64,000 nt of DNA from Bacillus sp. E(2018). Lineage in GTDB: Bacteria > Bacillota > Bacilli > Bacillales > Fictibacillaceae. Under the pieces are notes generated by a model that did not search any database, was not told the DNA's origin, and saw only the letters and a program-made list of their open reading frames with translations. A program made the position numbers and the translations under genes. The stretch's first letter is position 1. Each line of letters begins with the position of its first letter. The stretch is taken from the NCBI RefSeq assembly GCF_005503015.1, contig NZ_SCOL01000001.1, forward strand, positions 1,364,001 to 1,428,000, given 5' to 3'. Positions 27,765-36,309 of this stretch are shown here, piece by piece.

Positions 27765-29227
27765 ACTCTAAGATCCAATCCTTTATATGAAATAGAAGTC
27801 TCGGTATTATTTATCTTTTCGTTTTGAGAACTGAATGTAACGGATGATAGTGTATAATTCATGTTCTTCATACTAATCTTTAACGTGTTCAATAACGGTT
27901 CTGAAAATTTTTCGATAGCTGGATGCGAATTATACACTTTTAATGAAACGATTCTGTTTTGAATATGCACATCTACAGCTACATCTTTTAGATGCTTCAT
28001 CTCTAACCAAAAAAGCATCCTACAATGGTCTGGATCGATCCCTTTTCCATCTTGCTTTTTGCTTTCCCAACGAACGGTCATCTCTTTCGGATTTTCCGAT
28101 CCATTAAACGGAATATGAAGGGTAAATTGCTGCATGTTCTCGTTGCTTTGTATATTCTGTAACTGTTGACCTGTAAGTTTATTTAAGGCTTGTTCTGTTT
28201 TTTGCTGTATGATCTCAGGCAGCTCTATACGGTCAGCGTTCTGTTGCAGGTTCAATAGTTGTAACTTTAGCGTTTCCGTTTGTTTTAGTTGAATCGGATC
28301 AAATAAAATGTTTTTTTCATGCAGTAGACCAGATTTAATCAACCACTTTTTTGCGGCTGTAATAAATTCTTCAGATGGGTTCAGATTTGTTTCTTTAGAA
28401 ACCTTCAACACATCGTCTTTTAATTGTGTGGGTAGATTTTTTTGCACGTCATTTATACTTGTTGTCTCAACCTTTAATGGATCTGGAAGTTTTCCATTCA
28501 ATGGCATAACGATGTCTGCTGTGTTTTTTAAATCCATACTTCGGACTCTATCTTGAATTGGAGTCTGTTGCTTACTTGCCTCGTTACCTTTAAATACATA
28601 GAGTTCTTTTAATAGCTCAATGGTTTTCGAAACAGCTTTATCTTTATGAATAAAGGGCATTAGAGCCTCATAGAGCTGTTTGAATTCGTTACTTGATCCT
28701 GCGTGACTTTTTAGACTGAAAGCAACTGCTTGAACGATCTCTTGCTTAGGAGGCAATTGAAGCTCTAACATACGCTGAACTACTGCTTTTTTTTCATGTA
28801 ATGGCAACTCGTTTGTGAATTTCATAACCTCGGAAACGGTTTTTATGTTCTCTTTTAATAGAGGTAACTTTTCTATGATTGCAAATTCAACTGCTTTTTT
28901 GTTTATATCGGATGCTGGAAGGCTCCATCTTGATAAAATCTGCTCTGAAGTAGACTTAACTGGATCCGTATCTACCTTTTTCAAATAGATCGTATTGTTT
29001 TTCTCTGACACTTCAAATAGATAGTTATCTCCCTTAATTAATGGCGCTTCTAATTTGGCATGAAGTGTTGAGCCATTATAAAGAACCTTCGCTGATTGTT
29101 CAGGGAAGATTTCTAAAATCTTAGCAGTTATAAACTGATTAAGCTTTAACAGCAATGGCTCATCCATTGTTCTAGCCGGAGTTAACGGTTTACCATGAAT
29201 TTGGTTGAAATGTAACAGGTTAATCAC
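27761..29227 (-). CDS. ylqG: YlqG-like protein with FliK-type C-terminal region
   Basis: This 488-residue cytoplasmic protein corresponds in position to B. subtilis YlqG. The first 350 residues are Lys/Glu/Leu-rich, largely helical and weakly conserved. The last 100 or so (from QFTLHIPFNGSENPKEMTVR through MLFWLEMKHLKDVAVDVHIQ to LLNTLKISMKNMNYTLSSVT) follow the pattern of the FliK Flg_hook domain: a beta strand pair, a helix of leucine spacing, then a final strand. It overlaps rnhB at its start by 8 bases and ylqH at its end by 4. Function is unknown; the FliK-like reading is my inference from pattern. Confidence 0.75.
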   Translation of the reverse strand: MINLLHFNQIHGKPLTPARTMDEPLLLKLNQFITAKILEIFPEQSAKVLYNGSTLHAKLEAPLIKGDNYLFEVSEKNNTIYLKKVDTDPVKSTSEQILSRWSLPASDINKKAVEFAIIEKLPLLKENIKTVSEVMKFTNELPLHEKKAVVQRMLELQLPPKQEIVQAVAFSLKSHAGSSNEFKQLYEALMPFIHKDKAVSKTIELLKELYVFKGNEASKQQTPIQDRVRSMDLKNTADIVMPLNGKLPDPLKVETTSINDVQKNLPTQLKDDVLKVSKETNLNPSEEFITAAKKWLIKSGLLHEKNILFDPIQLKQTETLKLQLLNLQQNADRIELPEIIQQKTEQALNKLTGQQLQNIQSNENMQQFTLHIPFNGSENPKEMTVRWESKKQDGKGIDPDHCRMLFWLEMKHLKDVAVDVHIQNRIVSLKVYNSHPAIEKFSEPLLNTLKISMKNMNYTLSSVTFSSQNEKINNTETSISYKGLDLRV

Positions 29228-30005
29228 TTCCTGTAATTTTAATAAGTTCTCCTACCGGACTAAATGACCTACGATGAATGTCTGTCGGTCCAAACTGCTG
29301 AAGTGCAAGTAGATGTTCCTTCGTTCCATAACCCATATTGGAATTCAATCCATATTGAGGATATTTTTCATGAAGCTCCTGCATATATCGATCCCTGGTA
29401 ACCTTTGCTACGATTGATGCAGCAGCGATAGATATACTTTTCTCATCGCCTTTTATTATTTTTAATTGGTCGATCGCTAAAGGAACTTCCATAGCATCAA
29501 TTAAAAGCTGATCTGGACTAACGTTTAACGAGCACACCGCTTCTGTCATTGCTAACTTAGAAGCTTGATATATGTTGATTGCGTCAATTTTTTCTGGCTG
29601 CACTAAATGGACACTGTATGAGATCGCATCCTTCAAAATAATCTCATATAAAGCATCTCTTTTTTTCTCAGACAACTTCTTAGAATCATTGACTCCTGGC
29701 AACATATATCCTAGAGGCAAGATCACTGCAGCTGCCACTACGGGACCAGCTAGAGGCCCACGACCTACTTCATCTACACCGGCGATCAAGGTTTTCCCAT
29801 CTGCTCGGCATTGCTCTTCGTATGTGTGCATCATTTTAAGTCTTGTTCTCTCAGCTTCTTCTCGCTCTAAGCGTTTGGAGAAAGATTGGAATAGTTTTTT
29901 TGCGCCTTGTCTTTCATCTTCAGCAAGGATTTTCAATAGATGTACTAACTCAGTCTCTTCACTGCTTTTTAATTTTTGTTCCCATTCTTTTATCGACAGT
30001 TTCAT
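29220..30005 (-). CDS. rnhB: ribonuclease HII
   Basis: RNase HII cleaves RNA in RNA-DNA hybrids and starts removal of misincorporated ribonucleotides. The 261-residue product has an N-terminal helical extension of about 70 residues typical of Bacillus, then the catalytic core: AGVDEVGRGPLAGPVVAAAV (Asp and Glu), LIDAMEVP (Asp) and SIVAKVTRDRYM (Asp). The ATG at 30005 is preferred over a GTG three codons upstream; both have only a weak AGAG site. It heads the rnhB-ylqG-ylqH cluster. Confidence 0.96.
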   Translation of the reverse strand: MKLSIKEWEQKLKSSEETELVHLLKILAEDERQGAKKLFQSFSKRLEREEAERTRLKMMHTYEEQCRADGKTLIAGVDEVGRGPLAGPVVAAAVILPLGYMLPGVNDSKKLSEKKRDALYEIILKDAISYSVHLVQPEKIDAINIYQASKLAMTEAVCSLNVSPDQLLIDAMEVPLAIDQLKIIKGDEKSISIAAASIVAKVTRDRYMQELHEKYPQYGLNSNMGYGTKEHLLALQQFGPTDIHRRSFSPVGELIKITGSD

Positions 30006-30097
30006 GTTTATCACGCTCTTTATGTATGTATTATCGGCAATTTCGTATGATCTTTTATGAAAGATGTTTTCGTCTTACATAGATTTCTCTGGAAGTA

Positions 30098-30227
30098 GTC
30101 GATTTCCGCTCCAGGTCGCTCGCTTTCCATGGGGCGAACGGTGAGCCTCCTGCCCCTTTGCGCCTTTAGGAGTCTCCACCTGACCGCTCGTCCCATAGGA
30201 GTCTCGCGACCTTACGCTCCAATCAAC
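30098..30227 (-). repeat. GC-rich palindromic interspersed element, copy 1
   Basis: This 130-base element is present again, inverted, at 33711-33838. Shared blocks on the minus strand are GTTGATTGGAG at the start, GAGACTCCT, GCGGTCAGGTG, AAAGGCGCAAA, GGCTCACCG, GGAAAGCGAGC, ACCTGGA and CGGAAATC near the end. It is distinctly richer in G+C than its flanks and its internal arms (CAGGTG/CACC and GGG/CCC blocks) can pair into a long imperfect stem. The near-terminal GTTGATT and its inverse (here with one change) look like short terminal inverted repeats. No open frame of note. It is probably a MITE- or REP-like family. Confidence 0.85.
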
Positions 30228-30283
30228 TTGCTAAAGAAGATTTAATAACATCCAACTACAAATTTTTTAGCCCGAAAATTTTA

Positions 30284-30311
30284 AAAACAGGCACTTACAT
30301 CAGCGCCTGTT
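30284..30311 (-). terminator. Rho-independent terminator after rbgA
   Basis: On the minus strand AACAGGC, a loop of about 12 bases and GCCTGTT are followed by TTTAAAATTTT. It lies 10 bases downstream of the rbgA stop codon. Confidence 0.8.
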
Positions 30312-30320
30312 CAGTTTACT

Positions 30321-31184
30321 TTATTCGATTATAAACTCATTTGGCCGCTCATATGACAAGCGTCCTAGTTTTTCTGCTCGAAGGTCTCGTAGAACAATCT
30401 CAGCAGTCTTTTCAAGATCCACTTCTCCGCCACTCATCATACAGCCACGTTTCTTTCCGATTTCTTCGAAAAGCGGAAGTGAGTCATCTGGAATTTCAGA
30501 CAGCTTGTATCGTTCAACCAGGCGCTCTTCGTAGTGCTCTTTTAAATATTTGATCGCATATAAGACTACTTCAGTAAAATCAAAGAGCGTTTCTTTAATA
30601 GCTCCTGTAACTGCTAATTTTAGACCGATTGACTGGTCTTCAAATTTTGGCCACAAGATCCCGGGAGTATCTAATAATTCTAATGTCTTACCTGCTTTAA
30701 TCCATTGCTGCTTTTTCGTTACACCAGGCTTATCCCCTGTTACAGCAATGTTCTTGCCTGCCATACGGTTGATGATCGTAGACTTACCAACGTTAGGTAT
30801 ACCCACAATCAGTGCTCTTACCGCACGAGGTTTGACGATTCCTTTTGCTCTCATCTTATCGAACTTTTCTTTTACTAGTTCATGAGCAAGCGGTTCTATT
30901 TTTTTAATCCCTTTACCATCTTGCGAGTTGATAGCAAGAGATGGTATCCCTTTTTCAGAAAAATAATTTTCCCACATTGATGTCACTTTTGGATCAGCCA
31001 GATCAGCTTTGTTCAAAAGTACAATACGCGGTTTCTGACCCAGAATCTCATCGATCATGGGATTTCTAGAGGCTAGAGGAATCCTAGCATCCACTAACTC
31101 AAATACGACATCGATCATTTTGAGTTTTTCAGTTATTTCCCGGCGGGCTTTGGCCATATGCCCAGGAAACCATTGAATGGTCAT
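30321..31184 (-). CDS. rbgA: ribosome biogenesis GTPase RbgA (YlqF)
   Basis: RbgA is a circularly permuted GTPase needed for late assembly of the 50S subunit. The 287-residue product starts [16 protein letters not shown]. The motif order is permuted: G4 (LLNKADL, near residue 58) precedes G1 ([16 protein letters not shown], near 125) and G3 (DTPGILWP). A C-terminal ANTAR-like helical domain follows. It lies 11 bases after lepB and shares its transcript. Confidence 0.97.
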   Translation of the reverse strand: MTIQWFPGHMAKARREITEKLKMIDVVFELVDARIPLASRNPMIDEILGQKPRIVLLNKADLADPKVTSMWENYFSEKGIPSLAINSQDGKGIKKIEPLAHELVKEKFDKMRAKGIVKPRAVRALIVGIPNVGKSTIINRMAGKNIAVTGDKPGVTKKQQWIKAGKTLELLDTPGILWPKFEDQSIGLKLAVTGAIKETLFDFTEVVLYAIKYLKEHYEERLVERYKLSEIPDDSLPLFEEIGKKRGCMMSGGEVDLEKTAEIVLRDLRAEKLGRLSYERPNEFIIE

Positions 31185-31195
31185 GTTATCTCACC

Positions 31196-31747
31196 CTACT
31201 TTACAAATCCAATATCCTTTAACGGCCAGAAACGGAAAGATGCTTTTCCTAAAATCGTATCGTCATCCACTGTTCCAATATTTCGGCTGTCTTGTGAATT
31301 TCTTCGGTTGTCACCTAATACAAATAGTTGTCCTTGAGGAACCTTTTGCTTACCTGTTACTTCGAGTAACTTAAAATCATAAGTGAAGTTTCCGTCTTTA
31401 GTTTTCTTTTTATACGCTTCTAAATATTCTTCTTTTACCTTCTTACCATTTACATAAAGTGTATCGTCTTTATATTCGACAGTATCCCCAGGTAAACCGA
31501 TTACTCTTTTTATGTAATCTTTTTCTTCGGTAGCATGGAAGACTACAATATCAAATCTTTTTGGATCACCAATCACATAAGAAAACTTGTTAACGATCAG
31601 TCGATCTCCGTTGTGCAGAGTTGGCATCATAGATTGTCCATCGACCACGACGGGTGCGAAAAGAAAAAACCTGATGATTCCTGCTAATAATAAGGCTGCC
31701 GCTAATGCTTTAATCCATTCCCACGTTTCGTTTTTTGTACGTGCCAT
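31196..31747 (-). CDS. lepB: type I signal peptidase
   Basis: This 183-residue membrane protease removes signal peptides from secreted proteins. It has one N-terminal membrane helix (about residues 11-29, ALAAALLLAGIIRFFLFAPV), the catalytic Ser in VDGQSMMPTL, the catalytic Lys in DYIKRVIGLPGD, and the GDNRRNSQDSRNIG box. Size and single helix fit the prokaryotic Sip type of Bacillus. It lies between rplS and rbgA, where B. subtilis has no signal peptidase gene. The rplS terminator upstream means it needs its own promoter or read-through. Confidence 0.96.
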   Translation of the reverse strand: MARTKNETWEWIKALAAALLLAGIIRFFLFAPVVVDGQSMMPTLHNGDRLIVNKFSYVIGDPKRFDIVVFHATEEKDYIKRVIGLPGDTVEYKDDTLYVNGKKVKEEYLEAYKKKTKDGNFTYDFKLLEVTGKQKVPQGQLFVLGDNRRNSQDSRNIGTVDDDTILGKASFRFWPLKDIGFVK

Positions 31748-31791
31748 TCTTAATCCTCACCGTCTCTAGAAATTCCTTACTTATAATATGG

Positions 31792-31822
31792 AAAAAGGAG
31801 CTTGAATAAGTCAAGCTCCTTT
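31792..31822 (-). terminator. Rho-independent terminator after rplS
   Basis: AAAGGAGCTTGA, a short loop and TCAAGCTCCTTT form a 12-bp stem followed by TTTTTCC on the minus strand. It separates rplS from lepB-rbgA. Confidence 0.92.
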
Positions 31823-31831
31823 CGAGAATTA

Positions 31832-32173
31832 TTAGCGAATTTCTTTAATACGAGCTGCTTTACCGCGAAGTGCACGTAGGTAGTATAGCTTCGCACGACG
31901 AACTTTACCACGACGAACTACTTCAAGGTTCGCGATCTTCGGTGAATGTAATGGGAACGCACGCTCCACTCCAACACCATAAGAAATTTTACGAACAGTA
32001 AACGTTTCAGAAATTCCTGATCCACGCTTCTTGATAACTACACCTTCAAAAAGCTGGATACGCTCACGAGTACCCTCGATTACTTTCACGTGTACACGAA
32101 CAGTGTCACCTGAACGGAATTTTGGTAAATCTTTTAATTGATCTTTCGCTAGATCTGCAATAAGCTGTTGCAT
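31832..32173 (-). CDS. rplS: 50S ribosomal protein L19
   Basis: L19 sits at the 30S-50S interface. The 113-residue product is a full-length L19, with [40 protein letters not shown] and the basic C terminus [20 protein letters not shown]. It has its own promoter and a leader of about 85 bases, and is followed by a strong terminator. AAGGGAGG precedes the ATG. Confidence 0.98.
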   Translation of the reverse strand: MQQLIADLAKDQLKDLPKFRSGDTVRVHVKVIEGTRERIQLFEGVVIKKRGSGISETFTVRKISYGVGVERAFPLHSPKIANLEVVRRGKVRRAKLYYLRALRGKAARIKEIR

Positions 32174-32258
32174 AGTTTATTGCCTCCCTTCCCATGGATG
32201 TTCTTGCTAAAATGATAGAAGCAGCGGAACACCGGATTAAACGGGCATAAGCCACAAA
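32174..32258 (-). ncRNA. candidate L19 ribosomal leader RNA
   Basis: A promoter about 90 bases ahead of rplS leaves a structured-looking leader (GTGGCTTATGCCC, CCGGTGTTCCGCTGCTTC, then the ribosome binding site). Firmicutes rplS genes are known to carry an L19 autoregulatory leader (Rfam family L19_leader). I infer its presence from position and size; I have not verified the fold. Confidence 0.42.
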
Positions 32259-32262
32259 CAAT

Positions 32263-32292
32263 ATAATACCATATAACTCAAACAGTGTTCAA
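32263..32292 (-). promoter_or_regulatory. SigA promoter of rplS
   Basis: On the minus strand TTGAAC (32292-32287), 18 bases and TATTAT (32268-32263), with TGG just before the -10. The -35 overlaps the last codon and stop of trmD. Confidence 0.7.
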
Positions 32293-33029
32293 GTTGTTTT
32301 ATGATCTTTTATCTCATTAAGCCAAATTTCTTCTTCTTTTGTTAAATTGATTTTTTCTAATAGATCTGGCCGACGTTCATATGTTCTTCTTAAAGACTCT
32401 TTCTTGCGCCATATTTCGATATTCTTATGGTTTCCTGACATAAGCACATCAGGTACTTTCATTCCTCGAAAATCAGCTGGTCTCGTATACTGTGGGTGCT
32501 CTAACAAACCTGTGCTAAATGAATCCTCTTGGTGAGATTCTTCTTTTCCTAGAACATTAGGAAGCAGTCTCCCAACGGCGTCTATGACGACCATAGCACC
32601 AAGCTCGCCACCCGTTAATACATAGTCACCGATTGAAATCTCATCTGTCACAAGATGCTTTCTAACACGTTCATCATAACCTTCATAATGACCGCATAAG
32701 AAAATAAGATGCTCTTCATTAGCCAACTCTTCTGCTTTTCCTTGAGTAAACGTTTCACCTTGAGGACATAGAAGGATGATTCTAGGTTTTCCAGTTACCT
32801 CTTTTGTTAAATGTTCCACCGCATCAAACAAAGGCTGCGGAGTGAGGACCATGCCTGCTCCTCCACCGTATGGATAATCATCTACATTCCGATGTTTGTT
32901 GGTTGAGAACTCACGGAAATCGATCACTCGAAGTTCGAGAGCGTTTTTTTCCTGGGCTTTTTTTAAGATCGAATGACCAAAAACACCAGAAAACATTTCC
33001 GGAAAAAGGCTTAAGACATCGATTTTCAT
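32289..33029 (-). CDS. trmD: tRNA (guanine37-N1)-methyltransferase TrmD
   Basis: TrmD methylates G37 of tRNAs using S-adenosylmethionine, preventing frameshifting. The 246-residue product shows the SPOUT trefoil-knot motifs: [54 protein letters not shown] and [20 protein letters not shown]. The ATG overlaps the rimM stop by one base (TAATG). Confidence 0.98.
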   Translation of the reverse strand: MKIDVLSLFPEMFSGVFGHSILKKAQEKNALELRVIDFREFSTNKHRNVDDYPYGGGAGMVLTPQPLFDAVEHLTKEVTGKPRIILLCPQGETFTQGKAEELANEEHLIFLCGHYEGYDERVRKHLVTDEISIGDYVLTGGELGAMVVIDAVGRLLPNVLGKEESHQEDSFSTGLLEHPQYTRPADFRGMKVPDVLMSGNHKNIEIWRKKESLRRTYERRPDLLEKINLTKEEEIWLNEIKDHKTT

Positions 33030-33544
33030 TAGAATAATCCTTCTAGTGGTTCAATAACAATTTTTAAGTCTTTCACATCCACTGATTTCACTACAGAAGG
33101 AATGTAAGGGATAAGAATATCTGAACCAAATCCTTTTCTCTTCACTACCCATACATCGTTTGCTCCTGGAGACAATATTTCTTTAACTTTACCTAGTTCC
33201 TCACCTTCAACAGTGAAAACAGAGCAGCCAATTATATCGTGATAGAAGAACTCTCCTTCATCTAGTGCAACAGACTGATTCTTCGGCACTCTAAGCAGAT
33301 TTCCTTTGAAACGTTCAACATCATTGATGTTATGCAAGTTTTCAAATGTTAAAAGGTCAAACTGCTTATGCTTTCTATGCGTTTCAATCTTTACAGGTAT
33401 ATGTTCTGATCCCATGTCTACATATAAGGTGTTTCCAATCTTATAGCGCTCTTCAGGAAAGTCAGTTCTTGAGATCACTCTGACTTCTCCTCTGATTCCA
33501 TGTGTATTTACAATCTTACCTACGTTCAGCCATTCATTTTCCAT
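33029..33544 (-). CDS. rimM: 16S rRNA processing protein RimM
   Basis: RimM assists 30S maturation and binds S19. The 171-residue product has an N-terminal beta-barrel domain ([20 protein letters not shown]) and a C-terminal PRC-barrel ([34 protein letters not shown]). It starts its own transcript after a terminator and repeat element and is coupled to trmD. GGAGGTAG lies about 9 bases before the ATG. Confidence 0.97.
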   Translation of the reverse strand: MENEWLNVGKIVNTHGIRGEVRVISRTDFPEERYKIGNTLYVDMGSEHIPVKIETHRKHKQFDLLTFENLHNINDVERFKGNLLRVPKNQSVALDEGEFFYHDIIGCSVFTVEGEELGKVKEILSPGANDVWVVKRKGFGSDILIPYIPSVVKSVDVKDLKIVIEPLEGLF

Positions 33545-33591
33545 ATTGATACACTACCTCCGTACAAATTAATCAGTTATTTATAATCTAA

Positions 33592-33600
33592 ATTTTAGCA
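33592..33600 (-). promoter_or_regulatory. extended -10 element upstream of rimM
   Basis: TGCTAAAAT on the minus strand fits an extended -10 promoter about 50 bases upstream of the rimM start codon. No good -35 hexamer is seen at 16-18 bases, as is common with extended -10 promoters. Confidence 0.45.
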
Positions 33601-33710
33601 TAAAACTCGATATGTATACTCTAATCTTATTTAAAGAGGAGCCTCCGAAAAATTTATCATATTTTAAGACTGTCCTATTGAATTTCTTTTTATATTTTCT
33701 CCACCGTTTA

Positions 33711-33838
33711 GTTGATTGGAGTGAAAGGTGCGAGACTCCTGCGGGACAAGCGGTCAGGTGAGACACTTAAAGGCGCAAAGCGGCAAGTGGCTCACCGCCT
33801 GCCCCGCGGAAAGCGAGCAACCTGGAACGGAAATCAAC
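33711..33838 (+). repeat. GC-rich palindromic interspersed element, copy 2
   Basis: This 128-base element reads GTTGATTGGAGTG ... GAGACTCCTGCGGGACAAG ... GTCAGGTGAGAC ... AAAGGCGCAAAG ... GGCTCACCG ... CCCGCGGAAAGCGAGCAAC ... AATCAAC on the plus strand. The same blocks occur on the minus strand at 30098-30227. The two ends are inverted (GTTGATT and AATCAAC). Pairing of GGTGAG with CTCACC and of GCGGG with CCCGC would give a long hairpin in either strand. It lies between two transcription units. Confidence 0.87.
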
Positions 33839-33886
33839 CACTTTCAAAGGGCATAACAATTTACTAACTAAAGCCTTATATAAAAG

Positions 33887-33917
33887 AAAAAAGGAAGAGG
33901 TTCCCCTCATCCTTTTT
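33887..33917 (-). terminator. Rho-independent terminator after khpA
   Basis: On the minus strand AAGGATGAGG, a 4-base loop and CCTCTTCCTT (one mismatch) are followed by TTTTC. The stem begins at the khpA stop codon. Confidence 0.85.
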
Positions 33918-34143
33918 AGACGATTTCGATTGAAATCCTTTTATTTTGATTCGTACCTGCTGCATTCACAACCGTACGAATCGCTTTAGCCACTCTTCCT
34001 TGTTTACCGATAACTTTGCCCATATCCGTCTGGTTAACAGTTAATTGATAAACAAGTCGGTGTCCTTCTTGAACCTCTTTGACGCTTACTTCATCTGGGT
34101 GATCAACTAGAGCTTTCACAATTGATTCGATCAACTCTGTCAT
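33916..34143 (-). CDS. khpA: KH-domain RNA-binding protein KhpA (YlqC)
   Basis: The 75-residue product is a single KH domain with the RNA-binding loop GKVIGKQGRVAKAIRTVV (GxxG at about residues 46-49). KhpA-type proteins bind RNA, often as a complex with KhpB (Jag), and in some Firmicutes affect cell elongation. It lies 21 bases after rpsP, as in B. subtilis, and ends the transcript at a terminator. GAAGGGGA precedes the ATG. Confidence 0.94.
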   Translation of the reverse strand: MTELIESIVKALVDHPDEVSVKEVQEGHRLVYQLTVNQTDMGKVIGKQGRVAKAIRTVVNAAGTNQNKRISIEIV

Positions 34144-34164
34144 ATCTGTTCCCCTTCGTCAAAA

Positions 34165-34437
34165 TTATTTTTGGTTTTTTGCGTTATGGAATTTCTCCAT
34201 AAGACCAGCTTTTGAGAATAGGTTACGAACAGTGTCAGATGGTTTCGCACCGTTAGTCATCCACTCAAGAGCTTTTTCTTCGTTGATCTTAACTTCAGCT
34301 GGGTTAGCAACTGGGTTATAAGTTCCGATCTCTTCGATGAAACGTCCATCACGAGGAGAACGAGAATCTGCTACTACTACACGATAAAAAGGAGCTTTCT
34401 TAGCACCCATACGCTTTAAACGAATTTTTACTGCCAT
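34165..34437 (-). CDS. rpsP: 30S ribosomal protein S16
   Basis: S16 is an early-binding 30S assembly protein. The 90-residue product is full length: [39 protein letters not shown] and the C-terminal [11 protein letters not shown]. The ATG at 34437 has GGAGGTG nine bases upstream. The open frame extends further upstream but only through the promoter region. It is expressed from its own promoter. Confidence 0.98.
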   Translation of the reverse strand: MAVKIRLKRMGAKKAPFYRVVVADSRSPRDGRFIEEIGTYNPVANPAEVKINEEKALEWMTNGAKPSDTVRNLFSKAGLMEKFHNAKNQK

Positions 34438-34476
34438 TATAACTTGCACCTCCGAAAATAGTTCACACAAAATAAT

Positions 34477-34505
34477 ATAATAGTATAAATTGACAGGTTT
34501 GTAAA
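34477..34505 (-). promoter_or_regulatory. SigA promoter of rpsP, overlapped by an inverted repeat
   Basis: On the minus strand TTTACA (34505-34500), 17 bases and TATTAT (34482-34477) lie about 40 bases before rpsP. The -35 hexamer is embedded in the inverted repeat CAGGTTT-AC-AAACCTG (34494-34509), which could be an operator or the remnant of an ffh terminator. Confidence 0.65.
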
Positions 34506-34519
34506 CCTGAAAATTCAGT

Positions 34520-35866
34520 TTACATAAAAGGGAATTTGAATCCACCTTTTTTCTTTTTGCCATTCATCATTCCGGACATTTGTTTCATCATTTTCTTCAT
34601 GTCCTCGAATTGTTTGATGAGGCGATTCACTTCTTGTACCGTTCGCCCGCTTCCTTTAGCGATGCGGCGTTTACGGCTGGCATTAATAATCTCGGGCTGT
34701 TCTCTTTCAGAAAGAGTCATTGAACGGATGATGGCTTCAACGTGGCCGATCTGTTTTTCATCAATCTGTACGTTTTTAAGGCCTTTCATCTTGTTCGCAC
34801 CTGGGAGCATGCCAAGTATTTCATCAAGCGGTCCAAGATTTCTCACTTGTCCCATCTGATCAAGAAAATCATCGAACGTGAACGACATATCACGCATCTT
34901 CTTCTGAAGATCTCGCGCTTTCTCTTCATCTACTGAGGTTTGTGCCTTTTCGATAAGAGTAAGCATGTCACCCATTCCTAAAATTCTAGAAGCCATACGA
35001 TCGGGATGGAAAGGCTCTAAAGCATCCATCTTTTCACCTAGACCTACAAATTTAATAGGAAGGCCTGTAACAGCTTTTATGGAAAGTGCGGCACCACCAC
35101 GTGTATCTCCATCTAGTTTGGTTAATACAACACCGGTGATTCCTAGCGCTTCGTTAAAGCTCTCTGCTACATTCACAGCATCTTGACCAGTCATTGCATC
35201 AACAACCAAGAAGATTTCATCAGGTTTTGAAATTTCTTTAACCTGTTTCAACTCATCCATCAGCGTTTCATCAATATGTAAACGCCCGGCTGTATCGATA
35301 ATGACATAATCGTGATGGTCTTCTTTTGCTTTTGCGATGGCTGACTCAGCAATTTTGACAGGACTTACTTGATCACCCATCTGAAACACAGGAAGATCTA
35401 ACTGCTTTCCTACAGTTTCTAATTGCTTGATCGCAGCAGGACGATAGATGTCAGCTGCGGCCAGTAACGGTTTGCGATTTTGCTTTTTGCGTAAATGATT
35501 AGCAAGCTTTCCTGTTGTTGTTGTTTTACCAGCACCTTGTAGACCAACCATCATGATTACTGTTGGCGGTCGGTTGGAAACGGCAATCTTACTTTGTTCC
35601 CCACCCATGAGGGTTGTCAGTTCATCGTTAACAACTTTTACTACTTGCTGTCCTGGTGTCAGACTCTTTAAAACTTCCTGACCAACAGCACGTTCAGATA
35701 CTTTTTTCACAAAATCTTTAACTACTTTAAAGTTAACGTCCGCCTCAAGAAGCGCAAGGCGTACTTCCCTCATCATTTCCTTTACATCCGCTTCGTTTAC
35801 TTTCCCTTTTCCACGAATTTTTTGTAAAGTGTTCTGAAGACGGTCGGCTAAACCTTCAAATGCCAT
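34520..35866 (-). CDS. ffh: signal recognition particle protein Ffh
   Basis: Ffh is the SRP54 GTPase that binds signal sequences and 4.5S/scRNA and delivers ribosomes to FtsY. The 448-residue product has the N domain, the G domain with [18 protein letters not shown] (G1, near residue 107), DTAGRLH (G3) and [14 protein letters not shown] (G4-G5). The Met-rich M domain ends [20 protein letters not shown]. It lies 15 bases after ylxM. Confidence 0.98.
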   Translation of the reverse strand: MAFEGLADRLQNTLQKIRGKGKVNEADVKEMMREVRLALLEADVNFKVVKDFVKKVSERAVGQEVLKSLTPGQQVVKVVNDELTTLMGGEQSKIAVSNRPPTVIMMVGLQGAGKTTTTGKLANHLRKKQNRKPLLAAADIYRPAAIKQLETVGKQLDLPVFQMGDQVSPVKIAESAIAKAKEDHHDYVIIDTAGRLHIDETLMDELKQVKEISKPDEIFLVVDAMTGQDAVNVAESFNEALGITGVVLTKLDGDTRGGAALSIKAVTGLPIKFVGLGEKMDALEPFHPDRMASRILGMGDMLTLIEKAQTSVDEEKARDLQKKMRDMSFTFDDFLDQMGQVRNLGPLDEILGMLPGANKMKGLKNVQIDEKQIGHVEAIIRSMTLSEREQPEIINASRKRRIAKGSGRTVQEVNRLIKQFEDMKKMMKQMSGMMNGKKKKGGFKFPFM

Positions 35867-35881
35867 CTCACTGAACGCCTC

Positions 35882-36205
35882 CTATTCCATATTTTCAAGG
35901 CGATCGATAATTGCAATTACGTTATCAGGTTCAGAATTCAGAAGCTCTCTTAAAGATGACAGCAACTGGTCACGTTCCTGAAACTTTGCAAAAAGCCCTA
36001 ACTTTTCTTCATATTCTTCCAGCATCGCCTCTGTCCGTTTAATATTATCATAAACGGCCTGACGGCTGACATTATATTGTTCAGCAATTTCACCGAGAGA
36101 ATAATCGTCCAAATAGTACAAACCCATATAATTCTTCTGTTTAGGGGTTAATAATGCTTGGTAAAAATCAAATAGATAATTAATTCTCATTGTTTTATCT
36201 AGCAT
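35882..36205 (-). CDS. ylxM: UPF0122 helix-turn-helix protein YlxM
   Basis: The 107-residue product resembles region 4 of sigma factors. It has [20 protein letters not shown] then [20 protein letters not shown], a clear helix-turn-helix at about residues 39-60, and a helical C terminus. YlxM family members are encoded with ffh and are thought to modulate SRP; their exact action is not settled. It begins a transcription unit with a near-consensus SigA promoter. Confidence 0.93.
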   Translation of the reverse strand: MLDKTMRINYLFDFYQALLTPKQKNYMGLYYLDDYSLGEIAEQYNVSRQAVYDNIKRTEAMLEEYEEKLGLFAKFQERDQLLSSLRELLNSEPDNVIAIIDRLENME

Positions 36206-36246
36206 TTTTCCACAACCCTTGTTAAGTGAAATGCCTTTACGTGATT

Positions 36247-36275
36247 ACTATACAACCCATGGTTTTAGATGTCAA
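36247..36275 (-). promoter_or_regulatory. strong SigA promoter of ylxM-ffh
   Basis: On the minus strand TTGACA (36275-36270), 17 bases and TATAGT (36252-36247), five of six matches in the -10. It lies 41 bases upstream of the ylxM start codon and directly downstream of the 21-bp repeat array. Confidence 0.85.
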
Positions 36276-36309
36276 GTTTTTTTCTTAACAGAGTAGAATT
36301 GATCTAGAA

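Larger units (their letters stand above)
30006..30320. other. intergenic region rnhB-rbgA, no gene
   Basis: This stretch holds the leader of rnhB, the GC-rich palindromic element at 30098-30227 and the rbgA terminator. No supported coding region is seen. Confidence 0.7.
33545..33915. other. intergenic region rimM-khpA, no gene; ylqD absent
   Basis: The region carries a rimM promoter element, the second GC-rich palindromic element (33711-33838) and the khpA terminator. B. subtilis has ylqD here; no frame resembling it is present. The only open frame (about 60 codons, minus strand) runs into the palindromic element and has no ribosome binding site. Confidence 0.7.

Noticed and set aside
30098..30227. 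Complete insertion sequence or transposase remnant
   Set aside because: No frame or transposase motif is present in either copy; the element is non-coding and too short.
33581..33766. About 60-codon minus-strand frame in the rimM-khpA gap
   Set aside because: It reads into the palindromic element, has no ribosome binding site, and does not resemble YlqD.
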